From NCBI GenBank assembly GCA_013100825.1, contig CP040001.1:496001-560000 (forward strand): a stretch of DNA of 64,000 nucleotides, in the 5' to 3' direction. Made by a program: the position numbers and the translations under genes. Origin of the DNA: Candidatus Saccharibacteria bacterium oral taxon 488. Lineage in GTDB: Bacteria; Patescibacteriota; Saccharimonadia; Saccharimonadales; Saccharimonadaceae. This document shows, one piece after another, positions 34,016 through 42,232 of this stretch (position 1 is its first letter; each line of letters starts with the position of its first letter). The notes under the pieces are model-generated. The model saw only the letters and a program-made list of their open reading frames with translations. It had not been told where the DNA came from and searched no databases.

Positions 34016-36528
34016 CAGACTGTTTCAGCGCCCCATCTGTCTTTAGTTGTCTGTTCAATCCGCTGCATCACCGGCGTGATATCATTATCCACCAATGTCC
34101 GTGCAAGTGAAGTAAACGTCAGCCGCCACGTCATCGTTTTCTGCGCCGCTTCATGCTCAGATTGATAAATGGTGAGTGGCTCAATTCGCACCTCCATACC
34201 AACGTCCCGCACGGCCTCATCCAGTGTCTGCAACAGTTGCTGATATCTGATGGTGGTCGGTAGTTTGAGCGAAATGTCGCGGCTGGTTGATGGATAGCGG
34301 CTGAGCGGCTGATAATGACTGTCACGCTTGGCGTAAACGGTCTCCAGGCCAGCCATGTCCAAGCTCGCTGCCGCCACGTACGTTGGTAATTTGAAGCTCT
34401 TGATGACTGACTGCTTCAATTCGCCGACTATGCCAATGAACATTCCATCGGTTGTCTCGACCAGTGCACTGCGTGATTGGTCAAACGGTGCCGCGACTGG
34501 AAGCGTAAGTTCTTGTTCAATTGGCTTGAATACCAGATCAGCACCAAGCTCACGCGCCAACTGCTCAACCAAGCAACGAATTTTGTAAAATGGCGCGCCT
34601 GCTGCCGGCTTTTTGGCGGCGTAGACGATGTCGGTGAACTGGCTGGCTTCTGGCAAACCATCTTCGCCTAGGCCGTGCATTTTGCCGTGGCCCTTACCCA
34701 TTTCAAACAAGGCAAATTCATCATGCCCGGCCTTGATGTTGGCGTGAACCTTGTCGAGCAAACTTGGTAACACCGTCAAGCGATAATATTGCAAATCAGG
34801 ACTAAGGGCGTTTGATAATTTATATGCCTGAGTGACGTCCTGCTCGGCGTTTTTCAGGATGCGTTCATGAACGAAGCTGTAGGTCAAGACTTCATTGGCA
34901 CCAGCACGCGATAGACTACGGCGAACGGCGTTTTTCAATTCGCGGCGCACATTTTTTGGCGCTGGTTTAATACTACGACGCGGCAATTGACGCGGCAGTT
35001 TATCAAAGCCATAAAGCCGCCCAACCTCCTCGACGATATCCTCAGGCAGCTCAATATCGGTGCGCCAAAACGGGCTGTAGACCAGCATGCCATCCTCACC
35101 ATACTCATGCCCTTCATCAACGAAAAACTCAACGTTTCCTAGCAGCGTATTCATTTCACCATCGGCAAAATTTACGCCGAGCCGCTCTTCAATAAAGCCG
35201 CTCGGTACTACTAACCCGCCCCACCAGCGCATACCGTCAGTTAACATAGACCGGAGGGATTGATGATTCTTGAATAATACAGGGCTGGCTTGCTCACCGC
35301 CAACCATGTCCATGAGGCGCTTGAGTACCGGGTCAGTTTGTGCCGATGACTGACCCTTATTAAACCGTGTCAACGCATCGGTAAAAATACCGTGTCGCAT
35401 AGCGGTGCGGCGCAGTGCATACATATCAAAATTAGCGCATTCCAAAACGATGTTTTTCGTGCTATCCGAAACTTCAGTGTTAACACCACCCATAATTCCC
35501 GCGAGACCTATCACACCCTCGCCATCAGCGATGACAATGTCGTCCGTCGTCAGCTCATACTCCTTGCCATTCAGCAAGCTAACTTTCTCACCAGCACGAG
35601 CCAGCCGCGCCCCGAGTGTAGACCCGCGTAATTTATCATAATCATATGCATGCGTTGGCTGCGCCGTCATGAGCATCATGTAATTTGTCGCGTCAACAAT
35701 ATTGTTAATTGGTTTACCGCCCATCGCCACCAGCTGACACTGCAGCCATAGCGGACTCGGACGCACCTCGATATTTTTGATAGCTACCGCTGAAAACACC
35801 GGCACTACTTCAGTCACCTCATTGAATATCTCGAGCTCGAGACCGTCGCCACCAGCAAATTCTTGAATCACATTGTACCACTCGGGACTGGTAAACTGCT
35901 GATGAAAAATCCCGGCAATCTCGCGCGCCACACCGAGCTGCCCGAAGCAGTCCGGCCGGTGCGTAAACATCTTGTTCTCAATGTCCAGCACATAGTCATC
36001 CAAACCAAACGTTTCAGCGAAACCAGCTCCCGCGGTTAGCTCAACACCCGCCGGTACGTCGTGTTCATGAATTTCAATAATTCCCTCGTGATCCGTACCA
36101 ATCGCCAGCTCGTCCGCCGCCGCCAACATACCTTGGCTGAGCACGCCGCGCAGTGGTCGCGCATCCAACACGAACGGTTCATCGTCATCAAAACTCGCCG
36201 GCACCGTGCTTTCTGGCGGCAACCAAATCGCCCACATATCCGCATGCACATTCGGCGCGCCGCAGACCACCTGCACCAGCCCGTTGTCGTCACGCGGCAC
36301 ATCCGCCGCCACGCCGCCATCATCGATCTTGGTCACACTCAACCGATCAGCATCAGGATGCTTGACGCATTCAACCACCCGAACGATTCGCGCGCCGCCA
36401 TACTTGGCCTTGAGGTCAATCACTGCTTCGACGCCGCCAAGCTGCTGATTGACCCGCGCCACCAACTCGTCCACTGGCGGCAATTCAAAATTAATCAATT
36501 GTTTGATAATGTTTAGGCTGACTTTCAT
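34015..36528 (-). CDS. pheT: Phenylalanyl-tRNA synthetase beta subunit
   Basis: An 837-residue subunit of the (alpha-beta)2 enzyme. Order: an N-terminal EMAP-II-like tRNA-binding domain (about 40-150), B3/B4 editing region, B5 domain, the catalytic-like module and a C-terminal FDX-ACB domain (YPSTSRDISLKLP). It is leaderless by sequence: TATACT (minus strand, 36541-36536) ends 7 bp before the ATG and no ribosome site is present. It is unusual in being 4.4 kb from pheS, with two genes reading the same way and several reading the other way between. Confidence 0.96.
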   Translation of the reverse strand: MKVSLNIIKQLINFELPPVDELVARVNQQLGGVEAVIDLKAKYGGARIVRVVECVKHPDADRLSVTKIDDGGVAADVPRDDNGLVQVVCGAPNVHADMWAIWLPPESTVPASFDDDEPFVLDARPLRGVLSQGMLAAADELAIGTDHEGIIEIHEHDVPAGVELTAGAGFAETFGLDDYVLDIENKMFTHRPDCFGQLGVAREIAGIFHQQFTSPEWYNVIQEFAGGDGLELEIFNEVTEVVPVFSAVAIKNIEVRPSPLWLQCQLVAMGGKPINNIVDATNYMMLMTAQPTHAYDYDKLRGSTLGARLARAGEKVSLLNGKEYELTTDDIVIADGEGVIGLAGIMGGVNTEVSDSTKNIVLECANFDMYALRRTAMRHGIFTDALTRFNKGQSSAQTDPVLKRLMDMVGGEQASPVLFKNHQSLRSMLTDGMRWWGGLVVPSGFIEERLGVNFADGEMNTLLGNVEFFVDEGHEYGEDGMLVYSPFWRTDIELPEDIVEEVGRLYGFDKLPRQLPRRSIKPAPKNVRRELKNAVRRSLSRAGANEVLTYSFVHERILKNAEQDVTQAYKLSNALSPDLQYYRLTVLPSLLDKVHANIKAGHDEFALFEMGKGHGKMHGLGEDGLPEASQFTDIVYAAKKPAAGAPFYKIRCLVEQLARELGADLVFKPIEQELTLPVAAPFDQSRSALVETTDGMFIGIVGELKQSVIKSFKLPTYVAAASLDMAGLETVYAKRDSHYQPLSRYPSTSRDISLKLPTTIRYQQLLQTLDEAVRDVGMEVRIEPLTIYQSEHEAAQKTMTWRLTFTSLARTLVDNDITPVMQRIEQTTKDRWGAETV

Positions 36529-36546
36529 ATATATCAGTATACCATT

Positions 36547-37053
36547 CTAATCAATGGTATAGTCAAACACCTTGATGGGAATACCTTTTTCCCTGGCTTG
36601 ATCAATCGTAAACGTCGTGCCAGGGCTATTATTGACCCGAAATGCTACCAACTCATCTGCCAAGTCAACAATTTGGCAATTACGCGCATGAAACGACTCG
36701 GCGTTGACTTCGGTAAAATCGGTGGTATCATATATGACGCCCGGCCTATTTTTGGCAATTTTTTGCAACAGAGCGACCGTAGCAACTACGTCGTCCGGTC
36801 GGCATTTGCCAGCGGCAGCGCGATCATACAGCGCTTTGCAATACAGACCCAACTCTACCGGCAGAAATACCCGAAACCGTGCCGCCTCCAGACCATATTC
36901 ATACGCCAGCCGCGCCGCTTCGTGATCAGCACCAGTAGCGCCGCCCGACACAATCCCGCCGCCTTCAGTAATCTTTTGTCCAACACACTGCTCAATGTCA
37001 CGGCGAATCGTGTCATTCACTTCGCGCGTACCGACAACTCCGAGCCACTTCAT
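36547..37053 (-). CDS. SLOG-fold nucleotide-binding protein (DprA/LOG-like)
   Basis: A 168-residue Rossmann-like protein. Seen: VVGTREV at the N-terminus and GGGIVSGGATGADHEAARLA at about residues 31-50, which match the nucleotide-binding core of DprA/Smf and other SLOG-superfamily proteins. There is no DprA C-terminal domain or SAM/HTH region, so a DNA-processing role is doubtful; single SLOG domains can sense nucleotide signals in defence systems. It lies directly upstream of the pheT promoter and about 20 bases after the HIT gene. Confidence 0.65.
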   Translation of the reverse strand: MKWLGVVGTREVNDTIRRDIEQCVGQKITEGGGIVSGGATGADHEAARLAYEYGLEAARFRVFLPVELGLYCKALYDRAAAGKCRPDDVVATVALLQKIAKNRPGVIYDTTDFTEVNAESFHARNCQIVDLADELVAFRVNNSPGTTFTIDQAREKGIPIKVFDYTID

Positions 37054-37075
37054 AGTTTGCCCCGTTGACTAGATA

Positions 37076-37531
37076 TCACCCTTGAGCGGCAATGATCTGC
37101 GCCTGAATCCGGTCAAGCTCCGCCTCATCCATCTTTGGCCCCTCGGTCGTCGTCAGCCAGCCGCGATAGCTCTCGTGGAACTCTGCATTCTCCGCCCAGA
37201 CGTCAGTCCGCCCCGCCAAATCACCATGTAGCGGATACAGTTTGGCGTGCACATGCGCTACGCCCGTTCCCTCGAACACCAGCGCTACCCGCGGCGTATT
37301 AAACGCTCGTTCTAGTAGCCGCGCCACTTGACGCACTGCTCGCATAAACTCGAGATATAGCGTCTCGTCAATCGCAAAAATATAATCACCCGGATTATGC
37401 TTTGGAATGACCACTGTCACCCCCGGGGTATTTGGAAACGGCGTGAGAAACGCCAGGAACTGCTCGTCCTCCCAAACCCTCCATGATTTTACGGTGCCTG
37501 ATACAATGTCGTCGAAAATTGTATGGTTCAT
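37076..37531 (-). CDS. HIT-family nucleotide hydrolase/transferase
   Basis: A 151-residue histidine-triad protein. Seen: IFDDIVSGTVKSWRVWED at the N-terminus, FPNTPGVTVVIPKHNPGDY in the middle, and HVHAKLYPLHGD at the active site. The central catalytic His of the HxHxH triad is present but the third His is Lys, as in some divergent members. Likely to act on nucleoside monophosphate derivatives. The AAAGGAG just before 37531 sets the start over an ATG 15 bases upstream. Confidence 0.82.
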   Translation of the reverse strand: MNHTIFDDIVSGTVKSWRVWEDEQFLAFLTPFPNTPGVTVVIPKHNPGDYIFAIDETLYLEFMRAVRQVARLLERAFNTPRVALVFEGTGVAHVHAKLYPLHGDLAGRTDVWAENAEFHESYRGWLTTTEGPKMDEAELDRIQAQIIAAQG

Positions 37532-37688
37532 AGTTACTCCTTTCAAATAATTATAGCAAATAATTTTAAGCTAAAGCAAAATACAACGTAAGGCTACATC
37601 CCGCGTTATGTCCACAACTTCCTATCAGGTTTAGTCCTAATGGTTAAACTATTGCTGCAGAGGTAATCTATTATTTTATGCCATAATT

Positions 37689-37835
37689 TTGACAAAATCC
37701 ATTGACGTTTTGTTCTATTATTGATATATATCAGCCTTTGCGTCCGCAAGGGTCGGCGTTTCGCCCAAAGCCATTGGGCTTGAGACGCTCCACTTCGCGA
37801 GATAATTATCTCGCCTGACTCCAAGAGGAGTTATT
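37689..37835 (+). promoter_or_regulatory. Tandem-TTGACA promoter and structured leader, locus B
   Basis: TTGACA at 37689 and TTGACG at 37702 (13 bp apart, as at locus A), then 17 bp and TATATA (37725-37730) followed by TCAGCCTTT as at locus A. The leader of about 105 nt holds TTGC/GCAA (37738-37749), GGCG/CGCC (37755-37765), CCCAA/TTGGG (37764-37778), a perfect 18 bp palindrome (37797-37814, GCGAGATAA mirrored) and ACTCC/GGAGT (37818-37831), which would bury the Shine-Dalgarno. GGCTTGAG (37777) also occurs in leader A. The stretch 37532-37688 shows nothing else. Confidence 0.65.
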
Positions 37836-38051
37836 ATGGGAACTAACAGCCAGTACGAGAGTGGTATGGGCCGCATCGGTGGAGAGGTCATGTACTGGGA
37901 CAAGAACGATGACGGTACTACCAACATCTTCCCCGGTGGCATGCCCGGCGCACGGCCGCACGACCACATCGTCGTGAATGAGGACGGTGGTGTCGAGTAT
38001 ATGCGCGTCGACGGCGAGGTCATCAATGACTACCGCGACTACCACGGCTGA
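37836..38051 (+). CDS. Small acidic protein of unknown function
   Basis: A 71-residue soluble protein rich in Gly, Asp and Tyr, with a HDHIVVNEDGG stretch (about residues 42-52) that looks like a beta hairpin. No family is recognised and no signal or membrane helix is present. The ribosome site GAGGAG is strong but lies in a small hairpin with ACTCC, so translation may be gated. It is one of two small orphan genes that share the tandem-TTGACA promoter. Confidence 0.6.
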   Translation: MGTNSQYESGMGRIGGEVMYWDKNDDGTTNIFPGGMPGARPHDHIVVNEDGGVEYMRVDGEVINDYRDYHG

Positions 38052-38068
38052 TTCCTACTAAGCGGTTT

Positions 38069-38095
38069 GTGGCTTCCGTACAAAAAGCCACTTTT
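38069..38095 (+). terminator. Terminator after the 71-residue gene
   Basis: GTGGCTT/AAGCCAC stem (38069-38075 with 38085-38091) followed by TTTT-CC-TTT. The T tract runs into the TATAAT box of the next gene, so the terminator and promoter overlap. Confidence 0.7.
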
Positions 38096-38117
38096 CCTTT
38101 ATAATATGTCATTGATT

Positions 38118-38456
38118 ATGGATAATCATCATACTATTATTGAGAAATTTACCGGCAAGCTTCATGAGTGCGCCTCACGTGGTCATTTTGAATTTACTAA
38201 TCTGCCTATGGGGTCATATGATTTCTTTTACATCGTGACTGAAGATAGATGCTTTGCTGGTGAAGTATGTCTTTTTAAGACGCGGTCTGTGTTGTATGAC
38301 CCAATGAGCCGCTCAAGTGAAGCTTCTCCGATAGTTGGCGTAGAAGATGGATCTGGTAAAATTGTAGACTCTTGCTTCTCGTTGTATAGTCAACCAGATA
38401 ATTTTATATTCTTCGACGGAGACTTCAACTATTGCTTATATAAGCTAACACCGTAA
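38118..38456 (+). CDS. Hypothetical protein
   Basis: A 112-residue soluble protein with no recognised family; it is rich in Phe, Tyr and Cys (for example SYDFFYIVTEDRCF and FFDGDFNYCLYKL). A TATAAT box at 38100-38105 sits upstream. An in-frame TTG at 38112 is exactly 6 bp after that box and an ATG at 38106 touches it, so the true start could be TTG 38112 or ATG 38118. It lies in the accessory pocket between pheT and pheS. Confidence 0.5.
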   Translation: MDNHHTIIEKFTGKLHECASRGHFEFTNLPMGSYDFFYIVTEDRCFAGEVCLFKTRSVLYDPMSRSSEASPIVGVEDGSGKIVDSCFSLYSQPDNFIFFDGDFNYCLYKLTP

Positions 38457-38469
38457 GCTTAATGCTTTT

Positions 38470-38592
38470 TCATTTTTCAGGAACATAGACCAAACCATCT
38501 TCATCAGCGGAAGCTGTCGCCCAGCTACTCATGATTTCAGAATGATAGTCTTCAAATACTTGCTCATTCGTTGATTTTGGCCAGTTTGTCAT
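38470..38592 (-). CDS. Possible 40-residue small protein
   Basis: A frame starting MTNWPKSTNEQVFEDYHSEI and ending in VYVPEK. The amino-acid mix (acidic, Trp- and Tyr-containing, no low complexity) looks coding. It reads leftward and its ATG overlaps the ATG of the frameshifted gene on the other strand. No promoter or ribosome site is clear, and it may be a remnant. Confidence 0.35.
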   Translation of the reverse strand: MTNWPKSTNEQVFEDYHSEIMSSWATASADEDGLVYVPEK

Positions 38593-38879
38593 GGGATTTT
38601 TCGTGTTTGAGAATTGCAACCTGGATTACGCAAAGCATATTTACGGGCAACCAGTCTGTTTTAAGAATTCATCAGTTCAGAGCGTAGATTTTCGCGGCGT
38701 CAAAGCTATTATCGAGGCAGGGGGGCTGTGCCTTTCGCGGTATGAAATACGACGAGGAAACACAATTTATTTATGGTAGCGGCAAGTTGGCAGCACGATC
38801 ACACTTTGTGAATTGCCAGTTGGACAAGGAAGGGCGGAAGTTTTTGGCGCAGCAAGGTGTGGAGTTTATAGATAACTAA
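38591..38879 (+). pseudogene. Frameshifted gene, pentapeptide-repeat-like, broken in a G6 tract
   Basis: The first frame encodes FENCNLDYAKHIYGQ and SVDFRGVKAIIEAGG, and runs out at 38779. Removing one G from the six-G run at 38720-38725 joins it to a second frame that reads CAFRGMKYDEETQFIYGSG and continues to a TAA at 38877-38879. The joined product (about 95 residues) keeps one character, with recurring F-x-[NG]-x-x-[LV] steps like pentapeptide repeats. No ribosome site is seen at the ATG, so the 5' end may be missing as well. Confidence 0.6.
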
Positions 38880-38912
38880 AGATATAATGATAAGCTGAAA
38901 GACGAAAAACCT

Positions 38913-39476
38913 ATGACAACCAAACTTCTAGAAATCGAACGCAAACGTCAATTAACCAGTGGCGCAAAAGAATTAATCAAGCAATTGCAAGACCTCGGTT
39001 TTGAGCCAAAGAGTAATCTCCACGAGATTGATACATATTATTCTCGTCCTGATGTCGATTTCATGCAGACGGTTGAATGTTTGCGGATTCGTCAGCGCGA
39101 TGGTTTTGCCGAGGTGACATATAAGCCTGCGACGACGACTGCGACACATACGAAAAACGATGTGATCATTAAGCCCGAGACAAACCTGCCAATTCAGCCC
39201 GAGAGCGCAACGGCTGCCAAACAACTGTTTGCTAACCTTGGCATGGTAAAACTGGTCGAGGTCAACAAATACCGGCGATCGTTCCAATCACCAAACTTTC
39301 CAAAAGCAACAGTAGCTATTGATGAAATTAAAAACGCCGGAACGTTTGTGGAAGTTGAGGTTTTGTCAAGCGATGAAACTGGCGCGCTGGCGATGATTAA
39401 TGACATTGAGACCAAGCTCGACCTTGACTCGGCAGAAATTGTTACGCGGCCTTATCGAGACATTTGTATGGGATAA
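38913..39476 (+). CDS. CYTH-domain protein (triphosphatase / class IV adenylate cyclase fold)
   Basis: A 187-residue CYTH protein. The signature ExExK appears as EIERKR at residues 7-12, followed by DTYYSRP, the substrate-binding Arg pair in ECLRIRQRDG, TYKPA and DEIKNAGTFVEVEV, giving the charged residues of the triphosphate tunnel. Members hydrolyse inorganic triphosphate, thiamine triphosphate or make cAMP; the small size suggests a triphosphatase. A TATAAT at 38883-38888 gives a leader of about 18 nt. It faces the two-gene orphan module. Confidence 0.85.
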   Translation: MTTKLLEIERKRQLTSGAKELIKQLQDLGFEPKSNLHEIDTYYSRPDVDFMQTVECLRIRQRDGFAEVTYKPATTTATHTKNDVIIKPETNLPIQPESATAAKQLFANLGMVKLVEVNKYRRSFQSPNFPKATVAIDEIKNAGTFVEVEVLSSDETGALAMINDIETKLDLDSAEIVTRPYRDICMG

Positions 39477-39947
39477 TCAAGCTACGTTTTTATCAAATCC
39501 ACGCCTCGCCCCACCGCCCAACCGCAGCAGTACATTATACAAAAACATGATAACTCCCCAAAAAATAACACTCAGATAATTACCCCAATTAAAATCATTC
39601 CAAGGATTGCGAGCCGGGCTGTCTGTCGGGTCGTATGCCACAAATCCCACTACGGCCATCACGAGAATGATCAAGAGTCCGGAAATGACAATTTCACGCA
39701 CGTAGCTGGAGCGCTGAAATAGTGATAGCCTCAGGTTATATCGAGCGTCTGATGGCAACAACACTAGTAACACTATAACGATATATGATGGGATGGTTAT
39801 TATACCCTCGAACACATCCCACGGGTTCACTTTCATGATATCAGGCTTCACTACCTTTACGATTTCTTGCATACCCAAGGACACCCCGAAGAATAACACC
39901 AGTATAATCAGTACTAGTCCAATAGAACTCCATCGCCTAGTCCACAT
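39477..39947 (-). CDS. Membrane protein of an orphan two-gene module
   Basis: A 156-residue protein with about four membrane helices (residues 7-26, 47-65, 83-102 and 122-142) and a basic C-terminus. No family is recognised. Its start overlaps the 3' end of the 308-residue gene by 11 bases, so the pair is translationally coupled. It ends directly next to the CYTH stop on the opposite strand. Confidence 0.7.
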   Translation of the reverse strand: MWTRRWSSIGLVLIILVLFFGVSLGMQEIVKVVKPDIMKVNPWDVFEGIITIPSYIVIVLLVLLPSDARYNLRLSLFQRSSYVREIVISGLLIILVMAVVGFVAYDPTDSPARNPWNDFNWGNYLSVIFWGVIMFLYNVLLRLGGGARRGFDKNVA

Positions 39948-40863
39948 TGTTGGCTCCCGTTATGACATTGGTGGCTGCTTGATACACCTCGTGGATTTTG
40001 CCAAAAACCTGGTTGTCATATTCTTCTCGATCTTCAATGCTGCTGTCTGGCAGTTCAATTGTATTCTTGAACTGCGGCTGCATGATATTAACCGATGTCA
40101 CTTCCATACCCTCTTCAATTTCAACGTCGTAGACCTGCTTTTCGATACCCGGAAACTCCTTTACATAGTGATCAATGTACGCGCCAGGAGACAGGAACTT
40201 ACCTCTACTCGGCCGAAAATCAATGACGATAGTACCAAGTGTATCAGTACGATTATCGATCAAAGGTGCGGAGAATAAACTTTTCGCTAGCTGGCTGATT
40301 TTATTATTGTGTTCTATGGCTTCGCGAGGAACAAATATCTTCGCGGATTTTATACGATGCGCCCGCCTGATTAACTCGATGGCGTCTGGATGACAAATCA
40401 CCGTCCCGATAAATGCTGTCTTTTCAGAGAGCGAGAGCTTTGTGATGCGGTTATTTATATAGGCTAAAATCTTTACATTCGTAGCAACATTTCGGTTGTA
40501 CTCTAACGCCATAATTCCTTTGTCTGCATAGTAGAGGAAATGCACCACCTGCACCGGCAGCTGCCCATCAGGAAGCGGATAACGTTTGACAAGATCGTCA
40601 TCGTCCCTGCCTATGGTAATCACGTTCGATCCGTACACGGCAACGATGCCAGCATAGCATTTGGATAGTTCGCTGGTTTTATGCAGCTTATCAAACTGCA
40701 AGAGCCGCATGAATGACTCATCGTCATTTGGATTATACTGCCAATTCCTATCGTCTTCTTCGAGCTTCATCAAATCACGAAGAACATCCTCAAACGGATA
40801 GCTGCCGTATCCCTCATCGTCGCGATTGGTGATATTGTAGAGAAAGACATTGCGCTTAATCAT
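39937..40863 (-). CDS. Unknown 308-residue soluble protein of an orphan two-gene module
   Basis: A cytosolic protein with a mixed alpha/beta pattern. It starts MIKRNVFLYNI and has an acidic stretch (NDDESFMRL, near 46-54), a beta-rich core and a strongly acidic C-terminal third. No catalytic motif is evident and I cannot name a family with confidence. It lies downstream of pheS and overlaps the membrane-protein gene. A soluble protein coupled to a small multi-pass membrane protein is a layout also seen in some phage-defence pairs; that is only an analogy. Confidence 0.65.
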   Translation of the reverse strand: MIKRNVFLYNITNRDDEGYGSYPFEDVLRDLMKLEEDDRNWQYNPNDDESFMRLLQFDKLHKTSELSKCYAGIVAVYGSNVITIGRDDDDLVKRYPLPDGQLPVQVVHFLYYADKGIMALEYNRNVATNVKILAYINNRITKLSLSEKTAFIGTVICHPDAIELIRRAHRIKSAKIFVPREAIEHNNKISQLAKSLFSAPLIDNRTDTLGTIVIDFRPSRGKFLSPGAYIDHYVKEFPGIEKQVYDVEIEEGMEVTSVNIMQPQFKNTIELPDSSIEDREEYDNQVFGKIHEVYQAATNVITGANNVD

Positions 40864-40894
40864 CTCATATCTCCGAATGGACTAATTGACTGAA

Positions 40895-41938
40895 TTAAAA
40901 CTGCTCCAAAAAGTCTAATCGTCCGCTCTCAAAATGCCGCACGTCCTCGATGCCGTATTTCATCATCACCAAGCGGTCGATGCCGCAGCCAAAGGCAAAG
41001 CCGGTGTATTCATTCGGATCGATGTTAGCAGCTTTCAGTACATTCGGGTGAATCATGCCGCAGCCCAAGAGTTCGATCCAGCCTTCGCCCGAACAGACTT
41101 TACAGTCCGGATTTTTGCCTTCGCAAAACGGACAGCTCAGCGCAAATTCAAAGCTCGGTTCGGTGAACGGAAAATAAAATGGATTGACGCGCACGTCAAG
41201 TTGCTTGCCGTAATATTCCTGTAAAAACTCCTGCAAGGTGGCAATGAGATTGCCAACGTTAACCCCCTTAGCGACATACACGCCCTCGACTTGATAGAAC
41301 GTGTGCTCATGCCGCGCGTCCAGATCTTCGTTACGAAACACTCGGTCGGGTACAATAGCAGCAATCGCCTCGCCACTCGCCAAATTGTCATGATATTTCT
41401 TCAACACGCGGTTTTGCATGGTCGAGGTGTGCGCCGGCGCGATCAAGCGGTCGCCATTGGCGTCAGTTTCCTCGGTCATGAACGTGTCATAATCATCACG
41501 CGCCGGGTGGCCTTTCGGGAAGTTCAGACTCTCGAACATATGGAATTGATCGTCAATTTCACGCGACTCTTCCGTCACAAAACCCATGCGGTTAAAAATG
41601 TCAGAAATACGCTCAATCTCGGCGCTCAGCGGGTGAACCGTGCCGCGCTCACTCGGCAGCAATTCAGGCCGTGGAGCATTGACATCCATCGGCGCCGTTA
41701 CGTCAATTGGCGGTAAATCAACTTTTGATAATTCAGCTTCACGAGCCGCGATCACCCGCTCCAATTCCTGCTTCAAGTCATTAACCTTTTTACCAAACGG
41801 CCCGCGCTCCTCACTCGGTAGCGTCGCGATAACGCCGTATAGTTCCCGCAGCTCCGCGCTCCGCAACACGCTGCGCGGTTCAGCCGCCTCGGCTACGCGC
41901 GATAATAATAGTGCTCGAACTTCATCCAATTTTTCCAT
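40895..41938 (-). CDS. pheS: Phenylalanyl-tRNA synthetase alpha subunit
   Basis: A 347-residue catalytic subunit of a class II synthetase. Order: an N-terminal coiled coil (about 1-90), motif 1 region with HPLSAEIERISDIF, HTS[TM] substrate-binding loop (APAHTSTMQNRVL near 170), motif 2 FRNEDLDARHEHTFYQVEG and motif 3 GFAFGCGIDRLVMMKYGI. Four Cys in CPFCEGKNPDCKVC form a zinc-binding-like loop. It starts three bases after the stop of a 78-residue membrane-protein gene. The partner pheT is 4.4 kb downstream. Confidence 0.96.
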   Translation of the reverse strand: MEKLDEVRALLLSRVAEAAEPRSVLRSAELRELYGVIATLPSEERGPFGKKVNDLKQELERVIAAREAELSKVDLPPIDVTAPMDVNAPRPELLPSERGTVHPLSAEIERISDIFNRMGFVTEESREIDDQFHMFESLNFPKGHPARDDYDTFMTEETDANGDRLIAPAHTSTMQNRVLKKYHDNLASGEAIAAIVPDRVFRNEDLDARHEHTFYQVEGVYVAKGVNVGNLIATLQEFLQEYYGKQLDVRVNPFYFPFTEPSFEFALSCPFCEGKNPDCKVCSGEGWIELLGCGMIHPNVLKAANIDPNEYTGFAFGCGIDRLVMMKYGIEDVRHFESGRLDFLEQF

Positions 41939-41939
41939 G

Positions 41940-42176
41940 TCATCGCCCCTGCATCAAAAACATCCCAACAACCACGGCCGCCATGATCACAATTATAATC
42001 CAAGCTGGCGCCAGCGTCGTCGTCTGCTTCGTATCTTCCAAATATTTCACATCTTCTACGCCGTCCAAGCTAGCTTTTTCCTGCAGACCCGACGCTTTGG
42101 CCTTCTCGCGCAGCTCCGCCGCAATGCGTTCTTGGAGCTCACTACGACTATCTTGTTGATTTACAAATAATCCCAT
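41940..42176 (-). CDS. Small single-pass membrane protein
   Basis: A 78-residue protein with a charged N-terminal half (about residues 1-52, probably helical) and one C-terminal membrane helix (about 56-74), so it may be tail-anchored. No family is known to me. A TATACT box (minus strand, 42188-42183) ends exactly 6 bp before the ATG: leaderless. It leads the pheS transcript. Confidence 0.65.
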   Translation of the reverse strand: MGLFVNQQDSRSELQERIAAELREKAKASGLQEKASLDGVEDVKYLEDTKQTTTLAPAWIIIVIMAAVVVGMFLMQGR

Positions 42177-42232
42177 AACCTTAGTATAGCAGATATGTTA
42201 TAATGGCAGTAATAGTACAGTAAGGAGGGACT

